64,000 bases of DNA, taken from positions 1,426,001-1,490,000 of the forward strand of contig OY101124.1 of the NCBI GenBank assembly GCA_956465555.1, given 5' to 3'. The position numbers were made by a program, and so were the translations under genes. The notes beneath the pieces were generated by a model. The model did no database searches, had not been told where the DNA came from, and worked only from the letters and a program-made list of their open reading frames with translations. Origin of the DNA: Nitzschia sp. pyKryTriq1. Lineage: Eukaryota > Bacillariophyta > Bacillariophyceae > Bacillariales > Bacillariaceae. Positions 56,848 through 64,000 of this stretch are shown here, piece after piece (position 1 is the stretch's first letter; each line of letters begins with the position of its first letter).

Positions 56848-57382
56848 GCGTGTACAATCATAAATGCATTTGTAGAGCGACAAGAAAAGATTCTTCGTCG
56901 CTCAGCCGATATGACGACGACTCTTCGTTTCTTTATAATAAATGAGGAGTATTACTGCCATTTCCCAGCTTCTTCTTTTTTTTCGGTGGATTATGTATCG
57001 CTCGTCATTGTCGTCGTCTCGAGGAATATGATGGGCGACGTTTCGAGACGAGAAAGAATGCTGCCGCCGCCGCCGTTCTGTTCTGCTTGTTTATCGGCAA
57101 TACGTGAGATGATGGAGAAACAAAAGCAGAAAACCAGCAGAGAGGGTCATCATGGGCTTTCGTAGCGTCGTCGTCATCAAGCGATGCCCAGCTGATGGAT
57201 ACTACGTACAAGCAATGTACCGTTACCGGTACTACTATGAGTAGTCTATACAGTACGGTAGTTGACAGCATTCGAGTAGCACTCTCTAAAAACTCTACTA
57301 AAAACCTATAAAGTAGTTCAACATTACGTACCGGTACGGTATATGTACACCTTGATCCATGGGAGAGACTAACTAAAACCTC
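56848..57382. other. Convergent 3' flanks
   Basis: Non-coding stretch between convergent genes, with TTACCGGTAC near 57222 and CGTACCGGTACGG near 57330. No gene is seen. Confidence 0.45.
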
Positions 57383-58483
57383 TCAAACAAGAGATCCTTC
57401 TTCGATAGCTGCCGCTGCCGCTGCCGCTGCCGCCACCGACGACGACGACGACGGTTGATTCTTGGGGTCATTATTATTTTGTTGCATTCTCCGTAGGAGC
57501 TCATTGTTTTGTCGTAATTCCTCTCGAATGTCCTTCAACAAACCAGCAACATCACCGGAGGAGTTGCTGCTAGTAGTGCTTCGACTTTTGTTTGTCAGTT
57601 GATCCACCATTTCCAGCTGGTTCTGCACGACTGCTGGTGCTGGTTGTATGCTGGTGGTGTTGCTGCTACTGGTACTACTCGGAGCCTGATACGCGTACGA
57701 ACCGGCCGCTCGTTTCATGGCCCAAACCAATTTCTTGAATCGGAGGGGCTCCTTGAGACCCGTAATTTTGAGTTCATGGCGATGTCCTTCTCCACCCGAC
57801 GATGCCGTATCCACATTTACCGTATACAGGATTCGAGGAAAACAAAGGTACGCATTTCCCGCAGGCTCAATGATGTCACAATCCGTAATCTTATCAAACG
57901 GAACGGTCTTGCTGCTCTTTCCTTTGTCGCACATGGAAAGGCCCCAACAACTTTTTCGTTTGTCTTGCACATAACGGATTCCATCTCGAGTAATGGCCAA
58001 ATGATTCGATTCGACTTGCCACAGTACCTGCAGTCGCAAAAAGCACGGCGCAAGTGTGACCAGGTACAAACCGATCACAACGAGGGGAGCAAAAAAGAAT
58101 TCTCCTCCTCCTCCTCCTCCTCCTCCCAGTAGAAGCATCGCATACAGCATGGCACAAGTCAGAGCAACGACCTGTCCCGCGGCTTTGGTTTGTGTCTCGA
58201 ACAAGGTCATTTGGTCATAGTCAAAATCGAATACCGCAATGACATCCTCGTCGTCGCCACCACCATCACCATCACCCTCAAAGAAATCATCATTCCAGAA
58301 CAGATCTTGGGCTTCGGGAAGGAATAGGTATTCCGAGCGGACCGATCGACCATCGATGGGAGCGGCAACTGCGGCATAGTACGGCGTCTCAATAGTATTC
58401 TTATCGTTTTCGTCGTCTTCGCCAACGTCGTTGTGGTTGTGGCTGTGGTTGTGGTTGTGGTTGTAGTTGGATGCTTTCGACAT
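57383..58483 (-). CDS. Membrane protein with PH-like domain, unknown
   Basis: Single exon, 366 aa from the ATG at 58483 (MSKASNYN). An HNHNHSHNHN repeat and acidic stretches fill the N-terminus. Two close membrane helices (VVALTCAMLYAMLLLG and FFFAPLVVIGLYLVTLAPCFL) are separated by a poly-Gly turn. A strand-rich region follows (LWQVESNHLAITRDGIRYVQDKR, KTVPFDKITDCDIIEP, LYTVNVDTA, HELKITGLKEPLRFKKLVWAMKRAA). Two helices followed by a basic, strand-rich domain ending in a helix resembles bacterial-type PH (bPH) membrane proteins. A C-terminal coiled coil (LLKDIREELRQNNELLRRMQQ) precedes a Ser/Ala-rich tail. Its job is unknown; a membrane scaffold is possible. Confidence 0.7.
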   Translation of the reverse strand: MSKASNYNHNHNHSHNHNDVGEDDENDKNTIETPYYAAVAAPIDGRSVRSEYLFLPEAQDLFWNDDFFEGDGDGGGDDEDVIAVFDFDYDQMTLFETQTKAAGQVVALTCAMLYAMLLLGGGGGGGGEFFFAPLVVIGLYLVTLAPCFLRLQVLWQVESNHLAITRDGIRYVQDKRKSCWGLSMCDKGKSSKTVPFDKITDCDIIEPAGNAYLCFPRILYTVNVDTASSGGEGHRHELKITGLKEPLRFKKLVWAMKRAAGSYAYQAPSSTSSSNTTSIQPAPAVVQNQLEMVDQLTNKSRSTTSSNSSGDVAGLLKDIREELRQNNELLRRMQQNNNDPKNQPSSSSSVAAAAAAAAAIEEGSLV

Positions 58484-58712
58484 ATTATGACTCCTATTAT
58501 ATCTCCTACTAGTGATCAGTGATGCTGGTTGTGTTGCTTCTCTCGCTCTGGATGGACTGATACGGCACAGACAGACAGTATTCGGTACTCGTACTCGTAC
58601 TTTACCTAACACTAGAATAGAGTAGAGAGACGTTAAAAGGCGCCATTGTCAAAAACAAAAATCGGCGAGCGCGCGGGCGGCGTCACGATGATAGGCGGAA
58701 AAAATAAAAATT

Positions 58713-59406
58713 CGCACCCCCAACGAGAGACGGACAGACCAGAAGTCGACCAGAGTGCGCCAAATAATATCCAACCGACCGACGAGAGACGACCGATGAT
58801 CACACTTGCCGAAGACATGGTCGACATATCCGGAACAGATGCCACGAGCCAAGATGACGAGATGAGACTGGACTACTAAGTTCAATGGCCGCCCACCATC
58901 CCTTACACCTTGAAACGAGGCAAGGTGATGTACCAAAGGGTAACACACCTTGAAACGAGGCAAGGTGATGTACCAAAGGGTAACCCGAAAGACAGAGAAC
59001 CGCTACGCAGTTCGAAGTCGAGTAGGGTCTTAGGCCAACGAATTTGAAAGACTACACTAACATTCATCGGTCTATACTGTCCGAGAGAGTTGAGGGCTGG
59101 TTGGTGCCTGCGCCATTCGCACCCCCAACGAGAGACGGACAGACCAGAAGTCGACCAGAGTGCGCCAAATAATATCCAACCGACCGACAAGAGACGACCG
59201 ATGATCACACAAGATCATCGATCAAACGAACATCGCTTCGTCTTCGAGTTACCAGTAAGAATAGTTTAAAAAACCCGCCCACCATCCCTTACACCTTGAA
59301 ACGAGGCAAGGTGATGTACCAAAGGGTAACCCGAAAGACAGAGAACCGCTACGCAGTTCGAAGTCGAGTAGGGTCTTAGGCCAACGAATTTGAAAGACTA
59401 CACTAA
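58713..59406 (+). repeat. Direct repeats of a ~350-400-bp unit
   Basis: A block starting CGCACCCCCAACGAGAGACG occurs at 58713 and 59118. A block starting GCCCACCATCCCTTACACC occurs at 58891 and 59277. A block CCGAAAGACAGAGAACCG to GAAAGACTACACTAA occurs at 58985-59060 and 59331-59406. Inside the first copy, the 40-bp piece ACACCTTGAAACGAGGCAAG to AAAGGGTAAC is repeated twice in a row. Copies are almost identical, so the event is recent. No coding frame is shared. Confidence 0.85.
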
Positions 59407-60118
59407 GGTGATGATACTTCTTTTGGGGGTATTTATTGGCGCTTTACCAAGTTGTTTAGACGGAGCGATCGGAAGTGTGATTTCATTTTTTAGCGCGAAC
59501 CTGTCACCTACCGGTACTAGTAGTACTATTTCGGGGTTTTTATTGGCTTTTGGTCTGCAATATTACTTTTGACACCGGGCGATCGGAAGTGTGACTTCTT
59601 TGTATGTGCGTACTACTCCGAATATCGAGAAGGACTACAACAAGTACAAGACGTACAGCAAGTGTTGTCATTGTACGTGGTACTGGTACAATAATAGTGG
59701 TATTCGAACGCGGAACATGAGGAGAGGTGGGTCGCCCGGCGCGCCCCGCCCTGCGCCGCCCGGGCAGTCAATGTCAGAAGACAATACGGTACCTGGTAGC
59801 TGTATGGTACATACTCGTACCGCACCGGTCTACACACCAGTACAACTTCGTACTACTACTAGTAGTAGTGCTTCCCGATATTCGGAGTAGTAGACTACAG
59901 TACGCACATACAAAGAAGTCACACTTCCGATCGCCCGGTGTCAAAAAGTAATACTGTAGACCAAAAGCCAATAAAACCCAAAAAATAGTAGTATCATACT
60001 ACTAATACCGGTAGGTGACAGCAGGTTCGCGCTAAAAAATGAAATCACACTTCCGATCGCTCCGTCTAAACAACTTGGTAAAGCGCCAATAAATACCCCC
60101 AAAAGAAGTATCATCACC
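59407..60118 (+). mobile_element. Foldback / MITE-like element with ~230-bp inverted arms
   Basis: Left arm 59407-59633 and right arm 59871-60118 are inverted copies. Both outer ends read GGTGATGATACTTCTTTTGG inward, with TTTACCAAGTTGTTTAGACGG, GCGATCGGAAGTGTGA and GTATGTGCGTACT also shared. The right arm has a small insertion near its inner end. The middle (59634-59870) has no open frame of note and is GC-rich near 59745. TA lies one base outside both ends, which may be a TA target duplication as in Tc1/mariner-type MITEs. No transposase is present, so it would be non-autonomous. Confidence 0.75.
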
Positions 60119-60550
60119 ATATAGGCAATACTATATGCCAGTTTCTACCCATGTTGTCGCAAGATTCAACTGCCTGTTGTGTTGTTTTTTGGTTTTGACA
60201 CGACCAATCATACCAGGCATCGTCGGCATAGGCATTGGCATCGATGGGCACATAAGACGAAAGTCGAAAGTCGACCGTCGACTCGTCGACCGGGACTGGT
60301 ACAGTATCGTCGAAGTCGGAAGTCGGCGGTTAGGAGAAATAGGAGTAGGAGGAGTAGTCCAGATCATAGTTTTAGTACTATTTTTTGAAATGTTCTCTAG
60401 ATACTACTAGTAAAAAGAAGGAAAATGTATCGGTCATGACAAACTTCATCCTCACCACATTTCCAGTCTCATATTTTCTGAGAACGGACTTGTTGCTAGT
60501 ACAACAACAACAAAAACAACAACAACAAGCCACGAACTCTAAACACCATC

Positions 60551-61677
60551 ATGACTCGCACTGTTGAAAACAACGAAGAAGATGAGACTATCAAGGGCAC
60601 GACCCACATGAGTGCCCTCGAAGGGAGCGAGGAGCTCGACGCGGATGGCGATGAGGAGCTTGGCGGGACGCCGTATGTGAAGCAGTTGTCGGATTCCTCC
60701 TCCTCCATTGCCGCAGAGATTATTCTCAAGCTTCCTCACCTCACTGTCATCTACTGGTGCGAGAAGATGACTGCCACTACCTTTGGCGAGACCTTTGCCG
60801 ACTACTTCAGCCAAACACTTGGCCTCGGCTACGGTTCTACCTCAGCCGTCCTTGTTTCCATTTTTGCCGTCAGTCTTGGATTCCAGCTCTACGTGAAGAC
60901 CTACTGGCCCGCCATCTTTTGGTGTGTGATGGCAACCAGCAGTATTGCTGGGACTCTCATCTCTGACTTTATCGACCGCACGTTGGGATGGGGGTACCCT
61001 CTCGGTATGTAGTATGCATCAGTAGTACATCTCTTCTGTTCGACAAAACAGGCAGATGCCGCTCTCTTGATGAGCGGAGTCGTCCTCTGATACCTTCTTC
61101 TTTTCTCGTTCTTCTCTCACCATCATCTCTGCTGCTGCTACTAGGTATGGGGGTCCTTCTTTCGATCCTCTTGTTCATCATCGGTTGCTGGAAGCTGACT
61201 GGACTACCCATGAATGTTGAGGGTGCCATGACTCGCAAGGCCGAAGTCTTGTATTGGTCGTGCATTCTTGTGAGCAACACACTGGGAACAGCCTTGGGCG
61301 ACTTTATTGCGGACTCACTCGAGCTCGGCTTTGGCATGACAGCTGGAATAATTGGTGGGCTGTTGGCCATTTGCGCCTTATTGGCCTACTATACCACTGT
61401 CTCGCGTGTTGTCTTGTTCTGGATCGCCTTCATTCTGACCCGTCCGTTCGGGGCCTCTTTTGGAGACTTGTTGACCAAGTCTTCTGAAAAAGGCGGTTTA
61501 GACTTGGGCACTCTCAACGCATCCATGGTCATATTTGCACTCTTCATCATCTGCTTTTCCATTGAGTTGTACGGCATCCACAAAGTCAAAGTCGATGCTT
61601 TTTTGGAAAAGCACGGTATTCGTTGCAAGCCCAAGGCCTCGGACGCCGCTGAGGTACCAGCAGAACAGAAGAACTAA
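60551..61677 (+). CDS. DUF347-repeat membrane protein
   Basis: Two exons, 60551-61004 and 61145-61677 (140-nt intron); 328 aa. An acidic soluble N-terminus (about 50 residues) precedes eight or so membrane helices arranged as four similar units. Each unit begins with a G-x-x-x-x-D motif followed by LG-G-G: GETFADYFSQTLGLGYGS, GTLISDFIDRTLGWGYP, GTALGDFIADSLELGFGM and GASFGDLLTKSSEKGGLDLG. This is the DUF347 (COG4705-type) 'membrane-anchored protein' repeat, best known from bacteria. The conserved acids in helices suggest ion transport, but no activity is established to my knowledge. No plastid signature is seen at the N-terminus. A bacterial origin is possible. Confidence 0.85.
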
Positions 61678-62925
61678 CAATATCGGCGCATGTAGACTGC
61701 CTGCTGTACTTGTACGGTACGGGTAGGTGGTGGTCGCCTGCTCCTGTTTGTGGGGGGCATCAACGCAACAAGCTGTCACGAGATTGACTCTCGTTCTTAT
61801 AAAGTACAGCCATTGTTTTCATGTTGTATATGATATAAAGATATCGCATTTGTCTATCCACACTGATGATTGTAAGGATAATACGAGTATCTATCGCACG
61901 ATGACTTGTCTGCCTGATACCGTACTTGTAGTCTAGCTGTACGACCCTTGACGGCGACTGTGCCGACCTATCGACTTGATTGGTAAGCAAATCGTCTTCT
62001 GGATCGTTCATGGTGGATTGTTGAGTTGTTGCGTGTTGTGTCAAAACACAGGTGCTGCTGTCATGGTCCCGGTCATCAATGATCGGAACGAATTGATCCG
62101 AATGTGACGTAATACGCGCACAAGTAGCGCATGGGGACGATCGCCGGACGAACGTGCGATCGCGCACCATGGGAACTTCTGCGTTATAGGAAGCTCCGTA
62201 AGCCTAGTACTGCACTTGTACACCACGCACGAAAACGAACGATGAGAATAAAAAATGAATGAATCATCATGAAATCAATACCGGTACCGCTACTCTCTAC
62301 TACCGGTAAGTATACCGGTACTAGCTAGAGATAGAAAGGATTGATCCGATGAGAGCAGAGAGCTTCGAATCATCCACCGTTACTTGTGGTGATTGTATGA
62401 AGAGGAAGGGTTGAATAACAACGATGGCAAAGTTGGCATGATAATAAAGGAGAGGAGTCGTCGTCGAGGAGTGAGTCCTGGGTGACTCACCGCCCGTTCT
62501 CAAAAATTCACGAACCGTACCAAGAACGAGAACCCTGCGCATGGTATTATGATGTGATGCCACCACCATCTACACGATCGATGCGTAGTACCGCAGGGTA
62601 CAAGTACCGGTACGAGTACGAAGAGAAGCACACCCGAACAATAATGAAGGGACCAGCGACGTCGTTGCCATCGCCTCAACGCATGTCTCATCACGACACA
62701 AAAAGCAATCTAAAACGAAGAATAAGAAGAAAATAAGACGAATTGAAAGAGCATCTCAGTCAGGTAAGCGTTGTAGGGAAAGACGCAAACTTTCTTCTGA
62801 CAGAGACGATATCATTCAGCATCTGCAGAGAAAAGAGTGCGATAGAGTCGGTCCCCAGAGTAGTCGTCTAACTGATTTTCTTGATCCAATTGTTGTTCCT
62901 TAGATTTAACGGAAACAGCAACAAA
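61678..62925. other. Intergenic, no gene seen
   Basis: A cluster of ACCGGTA palindromes (62278-62325) lies in this stretch, and another ACCGGTAC near 62607. Frames at 61760-62170 (minus) and 62482-62736 (plus) lack protein-like composition. The end is the 5' flank of the next gene; a CCTTAGATTTAAC just before its ATG could be an intron border. Confidence 0.45.
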
Positions 62926-64000
62926 ATGGAGGAGGAATCATCGTCACCCGACACTAATACTGCTACTCGCGATGATGGCATTCCTGGAGCAGAAGTGTTT
63001 GCTAGGCACGTGCTACACGACAACGAATACAGCGAAAATGGAAAATTGGCGGAAGGCCCAGTTCCTGTATCGCCGACTACAACTAGGTTGCATCACTCCT
63101 TCCCCTGCTTATCCGCATCATCGAACAGTCCCCGCTATCACGCCAAAGACAACCTGGAACTTTCTTCCGAAAGTCTCAAGAATACGAAGGAAGAGTTATC
63201 TAACTTTGGTGCCGACGTCTTTGCGAAACACCTGCTTCACGACAAAGAATACCCCGAAAAAGATTTGGAGCGCGATCCAGAACATCGTTACCACTTGAAA
63301 GATCTCTATGTTCCAAAGGTTGAGGGTGTAGCTATTCCAAGGAAGAAGAAGGAGAAATATCCTCGTCGTCATAGCGAACCGATTGTACCCAAGAAGTCCT
63401 CGGGAATCACGGCGGCAAGAAAAAAGATCCCCCATCCGCAGCAAACGAAGAAGACCGACTCCAAGCGTCACTTGAAGGATGCATTTATTCCTGAGGAGGT
63501 TCCAACGACTCCTGAAGACCAGCCAGTATATCGCAACAGCAACAACAACAACAAAGAGTCAATCTTACCAGAATCGGAACTAGAATTCGTGTCTCTAAAT
63601 CCGCCAAATCAAGAAGCCAGCGCCGAGGTGTTTGCTGCGCACTTGCTCCATGACGAAGAATATCCACCGGAAGATCATTTGGAGCATTGTCGTCACCTGA
63701 AAGATGAATTTGTACCAACATCACCAAATAATAAGGATACGGATGGATCCTCGCTCCGTCGAAACAGCGAACCAACAAGCCTCGATTCAGATCAGAGCGT
63801 TCCAAAAACAGAGCCTTCGCTTGGTGTAAGCGCAAATGTATTTGCCAAAAACTTGTTGCACGACAATGAGTATCCGCAAGAGAGCCCTCGTTCCAAGAGG
63901 CACCACTTGAAGGATCAATTTGTTCCAGAAGTGATTCCGTTTGGGCCTGCTCACGAGCATTTCCGTCGCCGCAGTGAACCGACCCCGTCGTCCTCATCAG
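62926..64000 (+). CDS. Partial novel repeat protein (VFA-HLLHD / HLKD / RRxSEP)
   Basis: An ATG at 62926 (MEEESSSPDTNTATRDDG) opens a frame that runs unbroken for 358 codons to the window edge. The protein is built from repeats with three linked motifs. The first, [AE]-x-VFA-x-x-[LV]LHDxEY, occurs four times: AEVFARHVLHDNEY, ADVFAKHLLHDKEY, AEVFAAHLLHDEEY, ANVFAKNLLHDNEY. The second, HLKDxFVP, also occurs four times: HLKDLYVP, HLKDAFIP, HLKDEFVP, HLKDQFVP. The third, RRxSEP, occurs three times: RRHSEP, RRNSEP, RRRSEP. Linkers are Ser/Pro/Lys-rich and probably disordered. No known domain, signal peptide or helix is seen. RRxSEP resembles basophilic-kinase and 14-3-3 mode-1 sites (R-x-x-pS-x-P), suggesting phospho-regulated binding; this is inference. 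Confidence 0.7.
   Translation, partial: MEEESSSPDTNTATRDDGIPGAEVFARHVLHDNEYSENGKLAEGPVPVSPTTTRLHHSFPCLSASSNSPRYHAKDNLELSSESLKNTKEELSNFGADVFAKHLLHDKEYPEKDLERDPEHRYHLKDLYVPKVEGVAIPRKKKEKYPRRHSEPIVPKKSSGITAARKKIPHPQQTKKTDSKRHLKDAFIPEEVPTTPEDQPVYRNSNNNNKESILPESELEFVSLNPPNQEASAEVFAAHLLHDEEYPPEDHLEHCRHLKDEFVPTSPNNKDTDGSSLRRNSEPTSLDSDQSVPKTEPSLGVSANVFAKNLLHDNEYPQESPRSKRHHLKDQFVPEVIPFGPAHEHFRRRSEPTPSSSS

Larger units (their letters stand above)
58484..60550. other. Repeat-dominated intergenic region
   Basis: Two kilobases without a convincing gene. It holds direct repeats (58713-59406) followed immediately by a foldback element (59407-60118), then a short flank with GTCGAAAGTCGAC repeats near 60265-60290. 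The frame at 58646-58879 spans the direct repeat and is not supported. Confidence 0.6.

Noticed and set aside
58646-58879. Plus-strand 77-codon frame
   Set aside because: It overlaps a non-coding direct repeat and is not preserved in the second copy.
62482-62736. 84-codon plus-strand frame upstream of the repeat protein
   Set aside because: It consists of palindromic intergenic repeat words (TACCGGTACGAGTAC) and has no family resemblance.
1-64000. tRNA, rRNA, snRNA genes and CRISPR arrays
   Set aside because: No B-box GGTTCGANNCC with a matching acceptor stem, rRNA core or spaced direct repeats were recognised by eye; a tRNAscan-SE/Infernal run would be decisive.

Overview
This window is nuclear DNA of a photosynthetic stramenopile, most likely a pennate diatom. 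Several predicted proteins begin with a signal peptide cut just before a phenylalanine (SVSA|FAP, ANA|FVA, SAA|FAV, VQA|FST, VSS|FQI), the diatom 'ASAFAP' plastid-entry signature. Genes are compact and have none to three short GT-AG introns of about 47-243 nt. Coding and non-coding DNA are rich in trinucleotide repeats (poly-N, -Q, -S, -T), and intergenic DNA is full of TACCGGTA and CTAGTACTAG-like palindromes. Pieces of Ty1/copia elements are present. The species cannot be named from sequence alone.

Layout. 0-13 kb: the 5' part of an unknown gene running off the left edge, a jacalin-like protein, a plastid protein with a duplicated Cys motif, a GPCR-like TM7 fragment, plastid leuB and ctpA head to head, the first fucosyltransferase-like gene, and a two-repeat membrane protein. 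13-26 kb: a decayed Sec14 (CRAL-TRIO) gene, an ankyrin protein, a tandem segmental duplication around a LITAF gene, a candidate TEN1-like OB-fold protein, a small SPSK-rich protein and an EGY-type plastid M50 protein. 26-32 kb: a copia gag fragment, an acylcarnitine-carrier-like SLC25 gene and a PABPN1-like RNA-binding protein. 32-46 kb: a double-domain fucosyltransferase-like gene, a three-exon membrane protein of unknown function, a copia RT fragment, a TIM-barrel glycosidase-like membrane protein, a plastid-targeted unknown, a third fucosyltransferase-like gene and a Cys-rich unknown. 46-58 kb: a formate/nitrite transporter, a six-bromodomain protein, an ATG1/ULK kinase and a PH-like membrane protein. 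58-64 kb: direct repeats, a 0.7-kb foldback element, a DUF347 membrane protein and the 5' part of a gene with a four-fold VFA-HLLHD / HLKD / RRxSEP repeat.

The genes do not form an operon-like pathway. Functional themes are plastid biology (leuB, ctpA, the EGY-like gene, the FNT transporter and two unknowns), Golgi-type glycosylation (four related fucosyltransferase-like domains in three genes), chromatin and RNA (bromodomains, TEN1-like, PABPN1-like), and autophagy (ATG1). I recognised no tRNA, rRNA or CRISPR array by eye.
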